Shown piece by piece: positions 36,798-46,227 of a stretch of DNA of 52,741 nt. The notes under the pieces were generated by a model that was not told where the DNA came from, did no database searches, and saw only the letters and a program-made list of their open reading frames with translations. Position numbers and translations under genes: made by a program. This DNA is from Anaerocolumna sp. Its GTDB lineage: Bacteria; Bacillota; Clostridia; Lachnospirales; Lachnospiraceae. Position 1 is the stretch's first letter, and every line of letters starts with the position of its first letter. The stretch is from the NCBI GenBank assembly GCA_029256725.1, contig JAQSXJ010000058.1, forward strand, positions 1-52,741, written 5' to 3'.

Positions 36798-37372
36798 GAA
36801 AAAAGGTGGAAGGAAATTATACCTTAGAGGCGGCTATATTACTGCCCTTAATCCTGTTTATCATAACGGCCCTTCTCTATACGGCTTTGCTGCTTCATGA
36901 CTGGAAAAGTGCTGTAGGGGCGGTACACCTTATAACAATGGAAGGCGAAGCCGTAGCAAGAAAGAGCATGGATACAGCGGCAGGCAGTATAGATTATGAA
37001 AAGTATCTGAGTAGAGGAATATTTGAAGGCACCAGGGACTACTCGTTGGAAGAAACAGAACTGGAAGACGTCATAAAAAAATACATAGAGGATAAAGTGT
37101 TCATAACTTACATAGAAGATATAAAGGTTGAGCTTACCAGTAAGGGTATTAGGGTTAATATAAAGTTAGAGTTTCAGGTGCCTATGCTTGGAATCGGAAG
37201 ATTTTTTAAAAAGAGCGGAACAGATTATATGTATGAGGATTATAAAAGTTTTGATAACCAGCCGGAATTTATCCGGATATTTCGTGTAATGATGGACACA
37301 GGTGAAAATTTACCCGGAGCAGATACAATTTTAAGTTCCCTTAAAAAAGTATTTAACCTCGTAATAGATTAA
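36794..37372 (+). CDS. TadE/TadF-like pseudopilin
   Basis: This 192-residue protein starts MRKKVEGNYTLEAAILLPLILFI, the charged-then-hydrophobic prepilin pattern with Glu before a hydrophobic helix. The rest is a soluble, acidic domain (EDIKVELTSKGIRVNIKLEF). The overlap with the peptidase (ATGA) indicates translational coupling. It is probably a minor pilin. The region 37373-37614 that follows holds no convincing gene: a GTG frame at 37412 lacks family features and runs into the leader. Confidence 0.8.
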   Translation: MRKKVEGNYTLEAAILLPLILFIITALLYTALLLHDWKSAVGAVHLITMEGEAVARKSMDTAAGSIDYEKYLSRGIFEGTRDYSLEETELEDVIKKYIEDKVFITYIEDIKVELTSKGIRVNIKLEFQVPMLGIGRFFKKSGTDYMYEDYKSFDNQPEFIRIFRVMMDTGENLPGADTILSSLKKVFNLVID

Positions 37373-37614
37373 CCTAGTTTATATATAACAAGACGGTTGA
37401 GGCAGTAAGTAGTGAAAAAAAGTGTTTTCCAATATCCTGATTTTCGTGCTAAAGCATACAGAGGTAATGACTTTAATAATGCGCAGCATTCTAAAATTTA
37501 TTATTTGAGAAGGATTTTATGTAAGCCAGAAAAATGTATGCAATGGGACAAAAGCATCTTTAATTTGGGGTTAACGGGTATACAAGGGAATATCATAATC
37601 CAGAAAGAGGTTAG

Positions 37615-37697
37615 GTTGAAAAAACAAAAGAGTGTTTTTTCAACTACGGATTCAGGAATATCAAATCGAAGATTTGATATTCACGAAAGGGGTTAAT
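37615..37697 (+). repeat. Two-hairpin leader, copy B
   Basis: Hairpin one: GTTGAAAAAAC (37615-37625) / GTTTTTTCAAC (37634-37644), perfect over 11 bp. Hairpin two: GAATATCAAATC (37656-37667) / GATTTGATATTC (37671-37682), perfect over 12 bp with a GAA loop. The ribosome site and ATG follow at 37698. It is nearly identical to copy A, with the stems better preserved here. Confidence 0.78.
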
Positions 37698-39125
37698 ATG
37701 GAAAGTAAGCTGAAAAAAGAATTCATAAAAGATATGAAAAGCAGTTATATGGTGCTAAAAGGGGAGGGCATTGAACAAAATTATAAGAATAAAATGCTAT
37801 CTCAGTATAGCATTCCAGGCCTTTTATGTATTGATATAAAGAGCATCAATAATATGGAGCTTTATTATTATGATATTACAAATCTTAAACCCCTTGAAGA
37901 GGCATATGGTACCAGAGTATTTCATTTCAATGATATAAAGGAGCTGTTAGAGGGAATATTTGATGCGATTGATAACGGCAGGGAATATTTCCTGGAGCAG
38001 GATGATTTTATTCTGTATCCCGACTGCCTTTATATGAAAGAAAATACAGACAGCCTTAAGCTCTGCTATTATCCCGGATTTCGGGAAAGTATTATCGGCC
38101 AGTTCTCCGTATTATTTGAGTATATAATGAATAAAGCAGATTATAAAGAAGAATCGGCTGTTCTTCTAATATATGCACTCTATAAGGAGAGCCGTGAGAA
38201 TAATACAACCCTTTATCGCCTTCGGGAGATATTAAAGGAAGCTGCACCTAAAGAAATTAAGGTGAAGAAACTTAAGGCACCTCAGCAAATAAAAGAAAAG
38301 GAAATAGATAATAACATACTTGTAAAGCATAATTTAATACCCGATATAAATACTGTTAGGGAACCTGAAGCAGAGGAAAATAGTTATCAGATCAATTCCA
38401 ATGGGGAGTATGAGAAGCAAGAAGAAGTGAGCTTTTATGAGACCTCAACCTTCATAATGGGAGGAGCCATTGTAGCAGGTGCATTGGGTTTTCTCTTTGT
38501 TCTATTAAAAACCGGTGTCTTATCCGACGAATTAGGACATCCGGATATTATTAAAGTAACGGCAGGCCTGGCTATAGTAATATGCCTCTCAGGATATGCC
38601 CTGACAAAGGTGTTTGACCCCAAAAAGAAAAGTACCCGAATGATTACCAAAATAGTATATGAAGATATAACAGAGGAACCTTTAAGAGCAGATAGAGCAG
38701 CAGATGGACAGAGTGAAGAGATTTCAGAAGCTTCCCCATTACTGCAAGAAGAGAATTGTGTCACCACTATCTTATCCGAGATGGAAGACAAGACAGAAAT
38801 CCTGTTTACACAGCTATCTCTGCCTTGTCATTACCTGGTTGAAAAGAATGGCTGCAACCCTCTTGAAATACCCGTGGAGACTTTTCCTTATTATGTAGGA
38901 AAAGATAAGAATCGTAACCAGCTGGTATTAAAGGAAGGCAGCGTCAGCAGACTTCATGCAGTAATAACAAAACGGGATAAAAAGGTATTTATTACTGATC
39001 TAGGCTCTACGAACGGAACTTTTGTCAATGGACAAAGGCTTGAGAAGAATAAGCCGGTGCAGGTTGATAATTCTGACGAGCTTGCTTTTTCCAGGGAGAT
39101 TTATCTTTTTAAGATTAAAGAGTAA
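37698..39125 (+). CDS. DUF6382 domain protein with C-terminal FHA domain
   Basis: This 475-residue protein has an N-terminal DUF6382-type region (residues 1-~175, YSIPGLLCIDIKSINNMELYYYDIT), two hydrophobic segments near residues 255-305 (FIMGGAIVAGALGFLFVLL; VTAGLAIVICLSGYALTKVF), and an FHA domain at the end (YYVGKDKNRNQLVL, SVSRLHAVITK, DLGSTNGTFVNGQRL). FHA domains bind phosphothreonine peptides, so it may link the pilus machine to Ser/Thr kinase signalling. It is the last gene of the locus. The ATG at 37698 follows AAGGGG at a good distance. Confidence 0.87.
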   Translation: MESKLKKEFIKDMKSSYMVLKGEGIEQNYKNKMLSQYSIPGLLCIDIKSINNMELYYYDITNLKPLEEAYGTRVFHFNDIKELLEGIFDAIDNGREYFLEQDDFILYPDCLYMKENTDSLKLCYYPGFRESIIGQFSVLFEYIMNKADYKEESAVLLIYALYKESRENNTTLYRLREILKEAAPKEIKVKKLKAPQQIKEKEIDNNILVKHNLIPDINTVREPEAEENSYQINSNGEYEKQEEVSFYETSTFIMGGAIVAGALGFLFVLLKTGVLSDELGHPDIIKVTAGLAIVICLSGYALTKVFDPKKKSTRMITKIVYEDITEEPLRADRAADGQSEEISEASPLLQEENCVTTILSEMEDKTEILFTQLSLPCHYLVEKNGCNPLEIPVETFPYYVGKDKNRNQLVLKEGSVSRLHAVITKRDKKVFITDLGSTNGTFVNGQRLEKNKPVQVDNSDELAFSREIYLFKIKE

Positions 39126-39359
39126 AAATATTATATTATTCTGACAAAGCGTCAAGCACAACCTGAACACCATACTTCACTCACTAGGAGATATAAGGAA
39201 ACGACTTTTGAAATGGCGGATGAAATATAAGGCATTCTCATAAGCTGTGGTCTCAGCTAGTATTTGAACAAAGGAAAAAAGGACGTGAACATATGTATTT
39301 GAAAGGACGCTGCCCTATCTGCTGGCAACAATCTTTCGTCAAAACAAAATTTTGAAAGC

Positions 39360-39388
39360 TTGTATAAGTCAGTAATTAATAGTATAAT
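39360..39388 (+). promoter_or_regulatory. Promoter for glpK
   Basis: TTGTAT at 39360-39365 and TATAAT at 39383-39388 have 17-nt spacing. The rest of the 39126-39359 gap shows no gene. Confidence 0.55.
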
Positions 39389-39402
39389 CTACCATTATAG
39401 GT

Positions 39403-39444
39403 CGGCGCAGGCAAGTTAGTTAAGCCTAAGCCCACGCCTTTTTT
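39403..39444 (+). terminator. Attenuator-type terminator in the glpK leader
   Basis: GGCG...AGGC pairs with GCCT...CGCC (39404-39438) and is followed by TTTTTT, ending only a few bases before the glpK ribosome site (GGAGG) and ATG at 39454. A terminator between promoter and gene suggests antitermination, for example by a GlpP-type protein, as known for Firmicutes glp genes. This is inferred. Confidence 0.55.
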
Positions 39445-39453
39445 GGAGGTTTT

Positions 39454-40842
39454 ATGAAGAACTATATAATGGCTCTTGATCAGGGAACTACCAGTTCAAG
39501 GTGTAAGATCAGTGTAGCAGCAGAAGCTATGGCAAAGCTTGGAGTAAGTGCAGAAGATATAGCATCTATTGGAATCACCAACCAGAGAGAGACGACTATT
39601 CTATGGAATAAACTTACGGGAGAACCCGTATATAATGCCATTGTATGGCAGTGCAGAAGAACTTCAGATATGATACAGACCATTAAGGCAAGCGGACTTG
39701 ACCGGGTGATCAAAGAACACACGGGGCTTATTCCGGATGCCTATTTTTCTGCCACAAAAATCAAATGGATATTTGACAATGTAGAAGGCGTAAAGGAAGA
39801 AGCTGAGAAGGGAAATATCCTGTTTGGAACAGTGGATACCTGGCTTATCTGGAAACTGACAGGCGGGAAGGTGTTCGCTACAGATTACACCAATGCCTCC
39901 AGAACCATGCTCTTTGACATTAAGAAATTAAAATGGGATGAGGAGATATTAAATGCCCTTAATATACCAAAGTCCATATTGCCTGAGGTCAAACCCTCCA
40001 GCCATATCTTTGGACTTACGGAGAAAGGTCTGCTAGGTGGAAAGATAACCATAGGCGGTGTTGCAGGAGATCAGCAGGCGGCACTCTTTGGACAGGGATG
40101 CTATGAGAAGGGTGAAGTAAAAAACACCTATGGTACAGGCTGTTTTCTATTAATGAATACAGGCAATACTCCAATAACTTCTAATAACGGACTCCTTACA
40201 ACCATTGCAGCCTCAGAGAAAGGAAAAGTGCAATACGCTCTGGAAGGCAGTGTATTTGTTGCAGGTGCAGCAATACAATGGCTAAGAGATGAACTCCAGA
40301 TAATCAGAGATGCAGCAGAGACGGAAGAAGCAGCACTATCTGTTAAGGATACCAACGGGGTATATGTAGTTCCTGCCTTTTCAGGTCTTGGAGCACCTTA
40401 TTGGGATCAATATGCGAGAGGAACCATTGTAGGTATGACCAGAGGATTTAATAAGAACCATTTAATCCGTGCAACACTGGAATCCATTGCTTATCAGAAC
40501 TATGCAGTACTAAAAGCGATGGAACAGGATGCCGGTGTGGAAATAAAAAGGTTAAAAGCGGACGGAGGCGCCTCCTCTAATAACTTTCTGATGAAATTCC
40601 AGGCAGATATTCTGGGTATAGAAGTTATAAGACCCTCCTGTGTTGAAACTACAGCTTTAGGAGCCGCTTACCTTGCAGGTCTGGCAACAGGCTTTTGGAA
40701 AGACAGAGAAGAGATTAAAAGTAATGGGAGAGCACCGGAAATATTTAATCCTGACATGGAGGAAGCTATAAGAAAGAAGAAGCTTCAGGGCTGGAACAAA
40801 GCTGTGAAACATTCTTTTGAATGGGAAAAAGAATCAGACTAA
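39454..40842 (+). CDS. glpK: Glycerol kinase with an internal N-terminal deletion
   Basis: Glycerol kinase makes glycerol-3-phosphate from glycerol and ATP. Hallmarks include [24 protein letters not shown] (Arg-Glu that bind glycerol), [50 protein letters not shown] and [14 protein letters not shown]. The length is 462 residues against about 497-500. After TTSSRC the sequence jumps directly to [13 protein letters not shown], skipping the ~38 residues (usually '..VAQKEF..GWVEHDP.EIW..') that form strands of the first ATPase subdomain. The reading frame is kept. The enzyme is probably inactive or the gap is an assembly deletion. GGAGG lies 6 nt before the ATG. Confidence 0.88.
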   Translation: MKNYIMALDQGTTSSRCKISVAAEAMAKLGVSAEDIASIGITNQRETTILWNKLTGEPVYNAIVWQCRRTSDMIQTIKASGLDRVIKEHTGLIPDAYFSATKIKWIFDNVEGVKEEAEKGNILFGTVDTWLIWKLTGGKVFATDYTNASRTMLFDIKKLKWDEEILNALNIPKSILPEVKPSSHIFGLTEKGLLGGKITIGGVAGDQQAALFGQGCYEKGEVKNTYGTGCFLLMNTGNTPITSNNGLLTTIAASEKGKVQYALEGSVFVAGAAIQWLRDELQIIRDAAETEEAALSVKDTNGVYVVPAFSGLGAPYWDQYARGTIVGMTRGFNKNHLIRATLESIAYQNYAVLKAMEQDAGVEIKRLKADGGASSNNFLMKFQADILGIEVIRPSCVETTALGAAYLAGLATGFWKDREEIKSNGRAPEIFNPDMEEAIRKKKLQGWNKAVKHSFEWEKESD

Positions 40843-40874
40843 TTGTTAGAATTAAGCAGAAATGAGGTTTGATA

Positions 40875-41972
40875 ATGCTTATTGAAGATATTACAAGTCT
40901 CCTTAGTAACAGGAGCTTCAAGGTCGTTGGTGTGAATGCCAGAAATATACGCGTATTCTGTCTTGATAAAGAAGAAGGACTGTATACAGTCATGCTGCTT
41001 GATTGTGGGAATGGCAATGAATTCACATCCTTGCAGTATAACAATATTAAGAGACAGGTTACTCAGAACCTGTTGCAGAACGCAGGAAAGCAGGTGCATT
41101 TTCAGACGCTTATAATAACTGGTAATGCAGCCGGAGCAGCTGATATCTGTCAGAGGGAAGAACAGGCATGGATATTGGATACGAGAAACAACCGATTGGT
41201 GATATATGAGAATCAGCGGAATGACTTTCTTGGTATTAAGAAGGACATAGAAGCACTTCTCTTTCAGGCCTATGAAACTGATTCCTCAGTTCACAGTGAT
41301 TCCTTAGTTCACAAGCCCTCGGAGCAGGAGGCATACGTTAGGAAAGGTGAAAGTAGAAATAATATTTCCAGATTTCTCTCACCATGTAACACAATTATAG
41401 TCATATTAAACGTACTTGTTTTTCTAATGATAGAAATTATACTTCCGGCAAGAACAGGAAACCAGCTCTTTAAAGATGGGGCACTATCCTGGATGGAGGT
41501 TATAGATAATAAAGAGTATTACCGATTGATAACGTATATGTTTCTGCATTCAGGTGTCAGTCATTTGGGTAACAATATGATTCTGCTGCTTTTTATCGGT
41601 GATAATCTGGAGCGAGCTGTAGGAAAGTGGAAGTATATAGTTATTTATACCCTTTCAGGAATCCTTGCAGGGGGAACTTCTATCCTTTATAATTTATTTA
41701 AGTATAACTTAATTGTGTCCGTTGGTGCGTCAGGAGCTATTTTTGGTGTAGTGGGAGCCATGGCTTATATTGTCGCGGTAAACAAAGGAAGGTTAGAAAA
41801 CATTAGTTCAAGGCAGATTATATTCTTTGCCGTACTGAGCCTTTATGGCGGAATGACCAGTCAGGGAGTAGATAATTCAGCCCATATTGGGGGGCTTATA
41901 AGCGGAGTACTGCTGGCTGTTCTATTATATAGAAGAAAATCAAAGGCAGGAAAATCACACCATAACGTTTAA
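40875..41972 (+). CDS. Rhomboid-family intramembrane serine protease with extra N-terminal domain
   Basis: This 365-residue protein carries a C-terminal rhomboid domain with MFLHSGVSHLGNNMILLL, GASGAIFGVVGA (catalytic Ser) and NSAHIGGLISG (catalytic His), over about six membrane helices. The first ~165 residues are soluble and of unknown fold (IEDITSLLSNRSFKVVGVN). It might cleave membrane-anchored substrates; none can be named. The ATG at 40875 has GAGG upstream. It lies 32 nt after glpK and may be co-transcribed. Confidence 0.88.
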   Translation: MLIEDITSLLSNRSFKVVGVNARNIRVFCLDKEEGLYTVMLLDCGNGNEFTSLQYNNIKRQVTQNLLQNAGKQVHFQTLIITGNAAGAADICQREEQAWILDTRNNRLVIYENQRNDFLGIKKDIEALLFQAYETDSSVHSDSLVHKPSEQEAYVRKGESRNNISRFLSPCNTIIVILNVLVFLMIEIILPARTGNQLFKDGALSWMEVIDNKEYYRLITYMFLHSGVSHLGNNMILLLFIGDNLERAVGKWKYIVIYTLSGILAGGTSILYNLFKYNLIVSVGASGAIFGVVGAMAYIVAVNKGRLENISSRQIIFFAVLSLYGGMTSQGVDNSAHIGGLISGVLLAVLLYRRKSKAGKSHHNV

Positions 41973-42151
41973 GATGATAGCGTTAGTATGGAGTTTCCTA
42001 AAGAGTGAAGTGAATACTCTCACCGTCGTGAAAGCTCGGCATTCGTTTGGGGACATACCCTGGATAAGAATTTAAAATAGGCAAGAAAGTACGCCAAAAG
42101 ATACTTTCATTAGAGATTATGGCGCTGTAAGGCGACAGAATGGAGGATAAA

Positions 42152-43150
42152 ATGAATATAAATATTTACTATGGGGGAAGAGGATTGATTGAGGATCCTT
42201 CCATCTATGTGATCCATAAACTAACGGAAGTCCTGGAGGAACTCAGAGTAAAGGTTACCCGTTATAATCTTTATGAAGAAAAGAATGGAATCGCAATGCT
42301 TCCAAAGACCTTAAAAGAGGCAGACGGTATCATTCTGGCTGTTAATGTGGAGTGGCTTGGAATCGGTGGATTTATGCAGCAGTTTCTAGACGCCTGCTGG
42401 CTCTATGGAGACAAAGAACAGATCAGTAAGCTCTATATGCTTCCAGTTGTTACGGCAACAGCCGGTGGAGAAAGAGATGCTGAAAGTTACCTGGTGAAAG
42501 CCTGGGAAGTCCTTGGAGGAACTGTCCTGGATGGAATTACAGCCTATGTAGAAGATCATGTTGACTTTGAAACGAATAAGGATTACGGTTTGTTGATCGA
42601 AAAATATGCTGAAAAGCTATATAAATCCGTTAACCAGAAGGCTAAGAATTTTCCTGCAAGCAATTCCTATATGAGACATCAGTTTATAAAAGGTACTTTA
42701 AATGATCTCACGCCTCAGGAGAGTGAACAGCTTTCCATGTATGTATCCGATGACACTTATGTAAAGAAGCAAAAGGAAGATATTGAGGAGCTAACGCAAA
42801 TATTTAAAGGAATGTTAAATAACAAAGACGAAGAAGGTCAGGAGTTTCTGCCTAAGCTAATTGACAACTATCACATTATCAAAGATGAAGATGTAGTATA
42901 TGAGATTGGGTTTACAGATATTGAAACAACAATAACCGTAGAAATTAAACAAGGAAGGTTAAACTGCTATCACGGACAGGGGAATAAGGCTGATGTAGAA
43001 ATCAAGCTTCCGGCGGCTGTAATGAAAAAGATAGTATCAGGGCATATTACAATGCAGATGGCATTTATGTCAGGTGAGCTTACCGCCAAGGGTAATTTCA
43101 GTCTTATACGTATCTTTGACCAGGCATTTCCCTTTAAACAATCCCTATAA
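42152..43150 (+). CDS. Flavodoxin-type NAD(P)H reductase fused to an SCP2-like domain
   Basis: This 332-residue cytoplasmic protein has an N-terminal flavodoxin/FMN-reductase-like fold (residues 1-~170: INIYYGGRGLIEDPS, ADGIILAVNVEWLGIGGFMQQFLDA, VVTATAGGERDAESYLVKAW) and a C-terminal SCP2 (sterol carrier-like lipid-binding) domain (residues ~240-330: ITVEIKQGRLNCYHGQGNKADVEIKLPAAVMKKIVSG). The two are joined by a linker with helices. The ATG at 42152 has GGAGG. The pairing suggests redox chemistry on a hydrophobic ligand; this is inference. Confidence 0.82.
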   Translation: MNINIYYGGRGLIEDPSIYVIHKLTEVLEELRVKVTRYNLYEEKNGIAMLPKTLKEADGIILAVNVEWLGIGGFMQQFLDACWLYGDKEQISKLYMLPVVTATAGGERDAESYLVKAWEVLGGTVLDGITAYVEDHVDFETNKDYGLLIEKYAEKLYKSVNQKAKNFPASNSYMRHQFIKGTLNDLTPQESEQLSMYVSDDTYVKKQKEDIEELTQIFKGMLNNKDEEGQEFLPKLIDNYHIIKDEDVVYEIGFTDIETTITVEIKQGRLNCYHGQGNKADVEIKLPAAVMKKIVSGHITMQMAFMSGELTAKGNFSLIRIFDQAFPFKQSL

Positions 43151-43155
43151 ATGAG

Positions 43156-43187
43156 TCAAAGGATTACCGGGGCAGGTAATCCTTTGA
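43156..43187. terminator. Perfect 13-bp stem-loop between convergent genes
   Basis: TCAAAGGATTACC (43156-43168) pairs with GGTAATCCTTTGA (43175-43187), with a 6-nt loop. There is no T tract on either strand. It lies between the flavodoxin-SCP2 gene and the end of the histidine kinase gene and may still stop transcription. Confidence 0.55.
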
Positions 43188-43220
43188 GGTAAAGCAAAAG
43201 TTTTGGTAGGTAATTATTCT

Positions 43221-43961
43221 TTACAATGGGAGTCTGATGTAAAAAGATGTTTCTTCTTCTGTGGAAGATGCTGAAAGGGTTCCGCCGTGAGCCGTGATAA
43301 TATTGGATGAGATTGCCAGGCCTAATCCGGAACCATTTGTTTTATATGTTACAAAGGGAGTAAAGATAGTGGGAAGAATATCCCCGGGTATTGGGCTACC
43401 GTCATTTTTAATCGTAATCAGAAGATTGGATGAGTCTTCTGTACCGCAGGCAATCTGGATGTGATCACCTTTATCCGTAGCCTCTAAGGCATTTTTCAAA
43501 ATATTTGTAACTACCTGCTTAATCTTGATGCGGTCAAAAGAATACAAGGTATAGCAGGGGATATCTTTGTCGTCAATGATTAGCGAGATATCCACGTCCT
43601 TCTGGCTGGCTGCTGGTTGAAAACCTGCTACTATAGATTTTAATAACAGCAGGATATTCTGGCTTTGCCTGTTCACAGACTCACTGTGATTATATGTACT
43701 GAATTCCTCAAGCAGCAGTTCTAATTCATGAATATCCTCTTTTAGCTGTTCCCAGTATTTGATGTCGTGTACTTCCGGGTTACTGCTTTCAATCAGCTGG
43801 GAGGTACTCTTTATCAGGGTCAGCGGGTTACGTAATTCATGGCATATCTGTGAGGAGAGGTTTTTACATCCGTCAAGGCTTTTTGTCATAAAGTAAGCAA
43901 AATCATCATTGGAACGCATTAAATCCTTTAATTTATGTTGCTCTTCGTTGGAAAATAACAT
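43221..43961 (-). CDS. Soluble orphan sensor histidine kinase
   Basis: This 246-residue protein has no membrane segment. The H-box is SSQICHELRNPLTLIKSTSQL, with the N-box TNILKNALEAT, the G1-like NDGSPIP, and the G2 box GSGLGLAISSNIITAHGG. The N-terminal ~30 residues do not form a clear sensor domain. No response regulator is adjacent, so it may act on Spo0A or another remote partner; this is a guess. The ATG at 43961 is chosen because AGGAGG lies 8 nt upstream; the GTG three codons earlier overlaps that site. Confidence 0.88.
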   Translation of the reverse strand: MLFSNEEQHKLKDLMRSNDDFAYFMTKSLDGCKNLSSQICHELRNPLTLIKSTSQLIESSNPEVHDIKYWEQLKEDIHELELLLEEFSTYNHSESVNRQSQNILLLLKSIVAGFQPAASQKDVDISLIIDDKDIPCYTLYSFDRIKIKQVVTNILKNALEATDKGDHIQIACGTEDSSNLLITIKNDGSPIPGDILPTIFTPFVTYKTNGSGLGLAISSNIITAHGGTLSASSTEEETSFYIRLPL

Positions 43962-44124
43962 ATTGTCCACCTCCTGAGATTATCTTATCAGAATATGTTA
44001 TTTTTTACAATAAAATCTAATTTACAGAAAACGACAGTTAATACATTGAAAAATGTTATAAAATAATCACTATTTACCAAATAAAGTCTACAGTTGTAGG
44101 TAGAAAAGAAAAGGAGAGAGAAAT

Positions 44125-44544
44125 ATGATTAATAATTGTGTATTTTGTAGTATTATTGGGCACGAAATCCCTTCAGCCACAATATATGAGGATGATTTGG
44201 TGAAAGCTATACTTGATATAGCGCCTTCTGCAAAAGGACATACAGTTATAATTCCGAAGAATCACTGCAGTGATATATTTGAATTAACAGAAGAAGAAGC
44301 TGCCCATGTCTTTGTCGTAGCCAAGAAGATAGCGGCTGTATTAAAGGAAGAGCTTGCCTGTGACGGTATTAATATTCTGCAGAACAATGGCAGGGCTGCC
44401 GGACAGACAGTATTCCATTTCCATATGCATATCATACCCAGATATGAAAATGACACCGTTAAGATCCACTGGGATACCAAGGGATATGAAGAAGGAGAAA
44501 TGCAGAAACTGGCTGACAGCATTACCCATAAACTACATGTCTGA
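44125..44544 (+). CDS. HIT family hydrolase
   Basis: This 139-residue HIT (histidine triad) protein carries the zinc-like Cys pair CVFCSIIG at the start, AKGHTVIIPKNH, and the triad QTVFHFHMHIIPRY. These enzymes hydrolyse nucleotide phosphoramidates such as AMP-linked substrates. AAAGGAGAG lies 7-8 nt before the ATG. It diverges from the histidine kinase and is convergent with murG. Confidence 0.95.
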   Translation: MINNCVFCSIIGHEIPSATIYEDDLVKAILDIAPSAKGHTVIIPKNHCSDIFELTEEEAAHVFVVAKKIAAVLKEELACDGINILQNNGRAAGQTVFHFHMHIIPRYENDTVKIHWDTKGYEEGEMQKLADSITHKLHV

Positions 44545-44621
44545 AAAACAGATAATAGGATAATAATATACAAAATATGGAAAAAAATAAAAACAGAATA
44601 AATGAAAGAAAATAAGATAAA

Positions 44622-44651
44622 AAATAAAAGGCCGTCGACGGCCTTTTATTT
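44622..44651. terminator. Bidirectional terminator, perfect 30-bp palindrome
   Basis: 44622-44651 is a perfect palindrome centred on GTCGAC (AAAAGGCCGTCGACGGCCTT core). T tracts occur on both strands. It serves the HIT gene on the plus strand and overlaps the murG stop on the minus strand. Confidence 0.85.
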
Positions 44652-45710
44652 TGTCAGTTCCTTGATTAATTTAACTATTGTATCGATGGAATTGTTTAAT
44701 TTACTGGAACTCATAGCTTTAATATATTCTGATCGCTTTTCATATACTTCCTGGATACCCTTTAGCAGAGTTTCAGTAGATACCTCTTCTTCTTTTATTA
44801 CATAGCTGAAACCTTGACGTTTAAAAGATTCAGCATTTAATATCTGGTCACCTCTGCTGGAGGCAGCGGACAAGGGAATTAAAAGGTTGGGTTTTCTAAG
44901 GGCCAGGAGTTCACAGATTGCATTAGCACCGGCTCTTGAAATCACAACATCGGCAGCAGCCAAAAGGTCGCTTAATTCCTTCTTAATATATTCATATTGA
45001 ACATATCCTTTTGTACCTTTAAAACTATGATCTACCTTATCCTTACCGCACAGATGAATTACCTGAAAGTTCTTTAAGAGTTCAGGAAGAGCCTTGCGGA
45101 CAGCTTCATTTACTGCGGCTGAGCCTGTACTTCCGCCCACCACCAAAAGAATCGGTTTATCAGAGGTGAAACCGCAGAAATCTATACCTAAGAGTTTGTT
45201 ACCGGCAAAGAGTTCCTGACGGATAGGTGTTCCGGTAAGTACGGCTTTCCCTTCCGGAAGATATTTAACCGTCTCCGGAAAATTTGCACAAATCTTACTG
45301 GCAGAGGAAATACTAAGTTTATTGGCCAGACCGGGAGTTATATCAGATTCATGGATAATCACCGGAATACCCCGTCTCTTCGCCGCAAATACTACAGGCA
45401 CTGAGACAAAACCGCCTTTTGAGAAAACCACATCGGGTTTTAACTTCTTCATCAGGCTGACTGCTTCAAAAAATCCCTTCATTACTTTAAAAGGATCGCT
45501 GAAATTCTTAGGATCGAAATAACGTCTTAACTTACCGGAGGAAATACCATAATAGGGAATCTTTAGTTCTTCTATCAGGGAGCGTTCGATACCTTTGTGA
45601 GAGCCGATATAATGAATATCGTAACCTGCTTCTTTAAGGGCAGGCATCAGAGCAATATTGGGCGTAACATGCCCTGCCGTACCGCCGCCGGTTAAGACAA
45701 TGCGTTTCAT
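44646..45710 (-). CDS. murG: MurG, lipid II-forming N-acetylglucosaminyltransferase
   Basis: MurG adds GlcNAc from UDP-GlcNAc to lipid I on the inner membrane face, giving lipid II. This 354-residue protein starts [21 protein letters not shown] and has [59 protein letters not shown] (UDP loop) and [18 protein letters not shown]. The ATG at 45710 has GGAGG about 8 nt upstream; an in-frame start 48 nt earlier is not used. It follows the TSCPD gene by 2 nt, so the two form an operon. The length is normal. Confidence 0.96.
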   Translation of the reverse strand: MKRIVLTGGGTAGHVTPNIALMPALKEAGYDIHYIGSHKGIERSLIEELKIPYYGISSGKLRRYFDPKNFSDPFKVMKGFFEAVSLMKKLKPDVVFSKGGFVSVPVVFAAKRRGIPVIIHESDITPGLANKLSISSASKICANFPETVKYLPEGKAVLTGTPIRQELFAGNKLLGIDFCGFTSDKPILLVVGGSTGSAAVNEAVRKALPELLKNFQVIHLCGKDKVDHSFKGTKGYVQYEYIKKELSDLLAAADVVISRAGANAICELLALRKPNLLIPLSAASSRGDQILNAESFKRQGFSYVIKEEEVSTETLLKGIQEVYEKRSEYIKAMSSSKLNNSIDTIVKLIKELTK

Positions 45711-45712
45711 TC

Positions 45713-45952
45713 TTATTTCCTCCATTCTTTTAATGCTTTGGAAAGCTGATCGGGACATGAAGTAGCCTTACGACCGCAAGTTGTACCTTCCAGTCTTTCA
45801 ATTACATCCTCAACTTTCATTCCGGCAAGCAGTTTGGACAGACCGGAGGCATTTCCAGCACAGCCTCCTTTAAAATTAACCTGTTTAATGATATCATCTT
45901 CTATTTCGAATTCAATTTCGCTGCTGCATACGCCATTGGTTTTATATATCAT
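45713..45952 (-). CDS. TSCPD domain protein (TIGR03905-type)
   Basis: This 79-residue protein has [34 protein letters not shown] and the C-terminal [11 protein letters not shown] box. The family has conserved cysteines and resembles the C-terminal segment of class II ribonucleotide reductase; its role is unknown. It is read on the minus strand just before murG, with a 2-nt gap, and could be co-transcribed with it. The ATG at 45952 follows a GAAAGGA motif about 7-8 nt upstream. It diverges from mtnN. Confidence 0.9.
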   Translation of the reverse strand: MIYKTNGVCSSEIEFEIEDDIIKQVNFKGGCAGNASGLSKLLAGMKVEDVIERLEGTTCGRKATSCPDQLSKALKEWRK

Positions 45953-46227
45953 ATGTAATTTAATCCTTTCTAATAATATTTCATACTGTTATTTTATAAC
46001 GTACTTATTTATTATAGCATTTTTTGTGAGCAGTGCAAGGTATAATTCCTTCATGGGTTTGCCGTGTGTTCTTTCTGCCTTGCCCTTGCAGGAAAGTGTA
46101 ATGTCGTATATAATATTTTTAATTATGAAATTTGATATTATATGAGACAAATTGCAGACAGGCTTACAGTATGCATAGGTGTTAGATGGAAATAAAAGGT
46201 GTGATAAAGACACAGATGGGAGTAAAA

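Noticed and set aside
37412..37696. 94-codon GTG frame before the DUF6382-FHA gene
   Set aside because: It runs into the two-hairpin leader, has only a weak ribosome site, and shows no domain; the leader repeat explains its 3' part.
37632..37697. Upstream extension of the DUF6382-FHA protein (and 32718-32741 for DUF5702)
   Set aside because: The extensions are translated leader hairpins; ATGs at 37698 and 32742 have proper ribosome sites.
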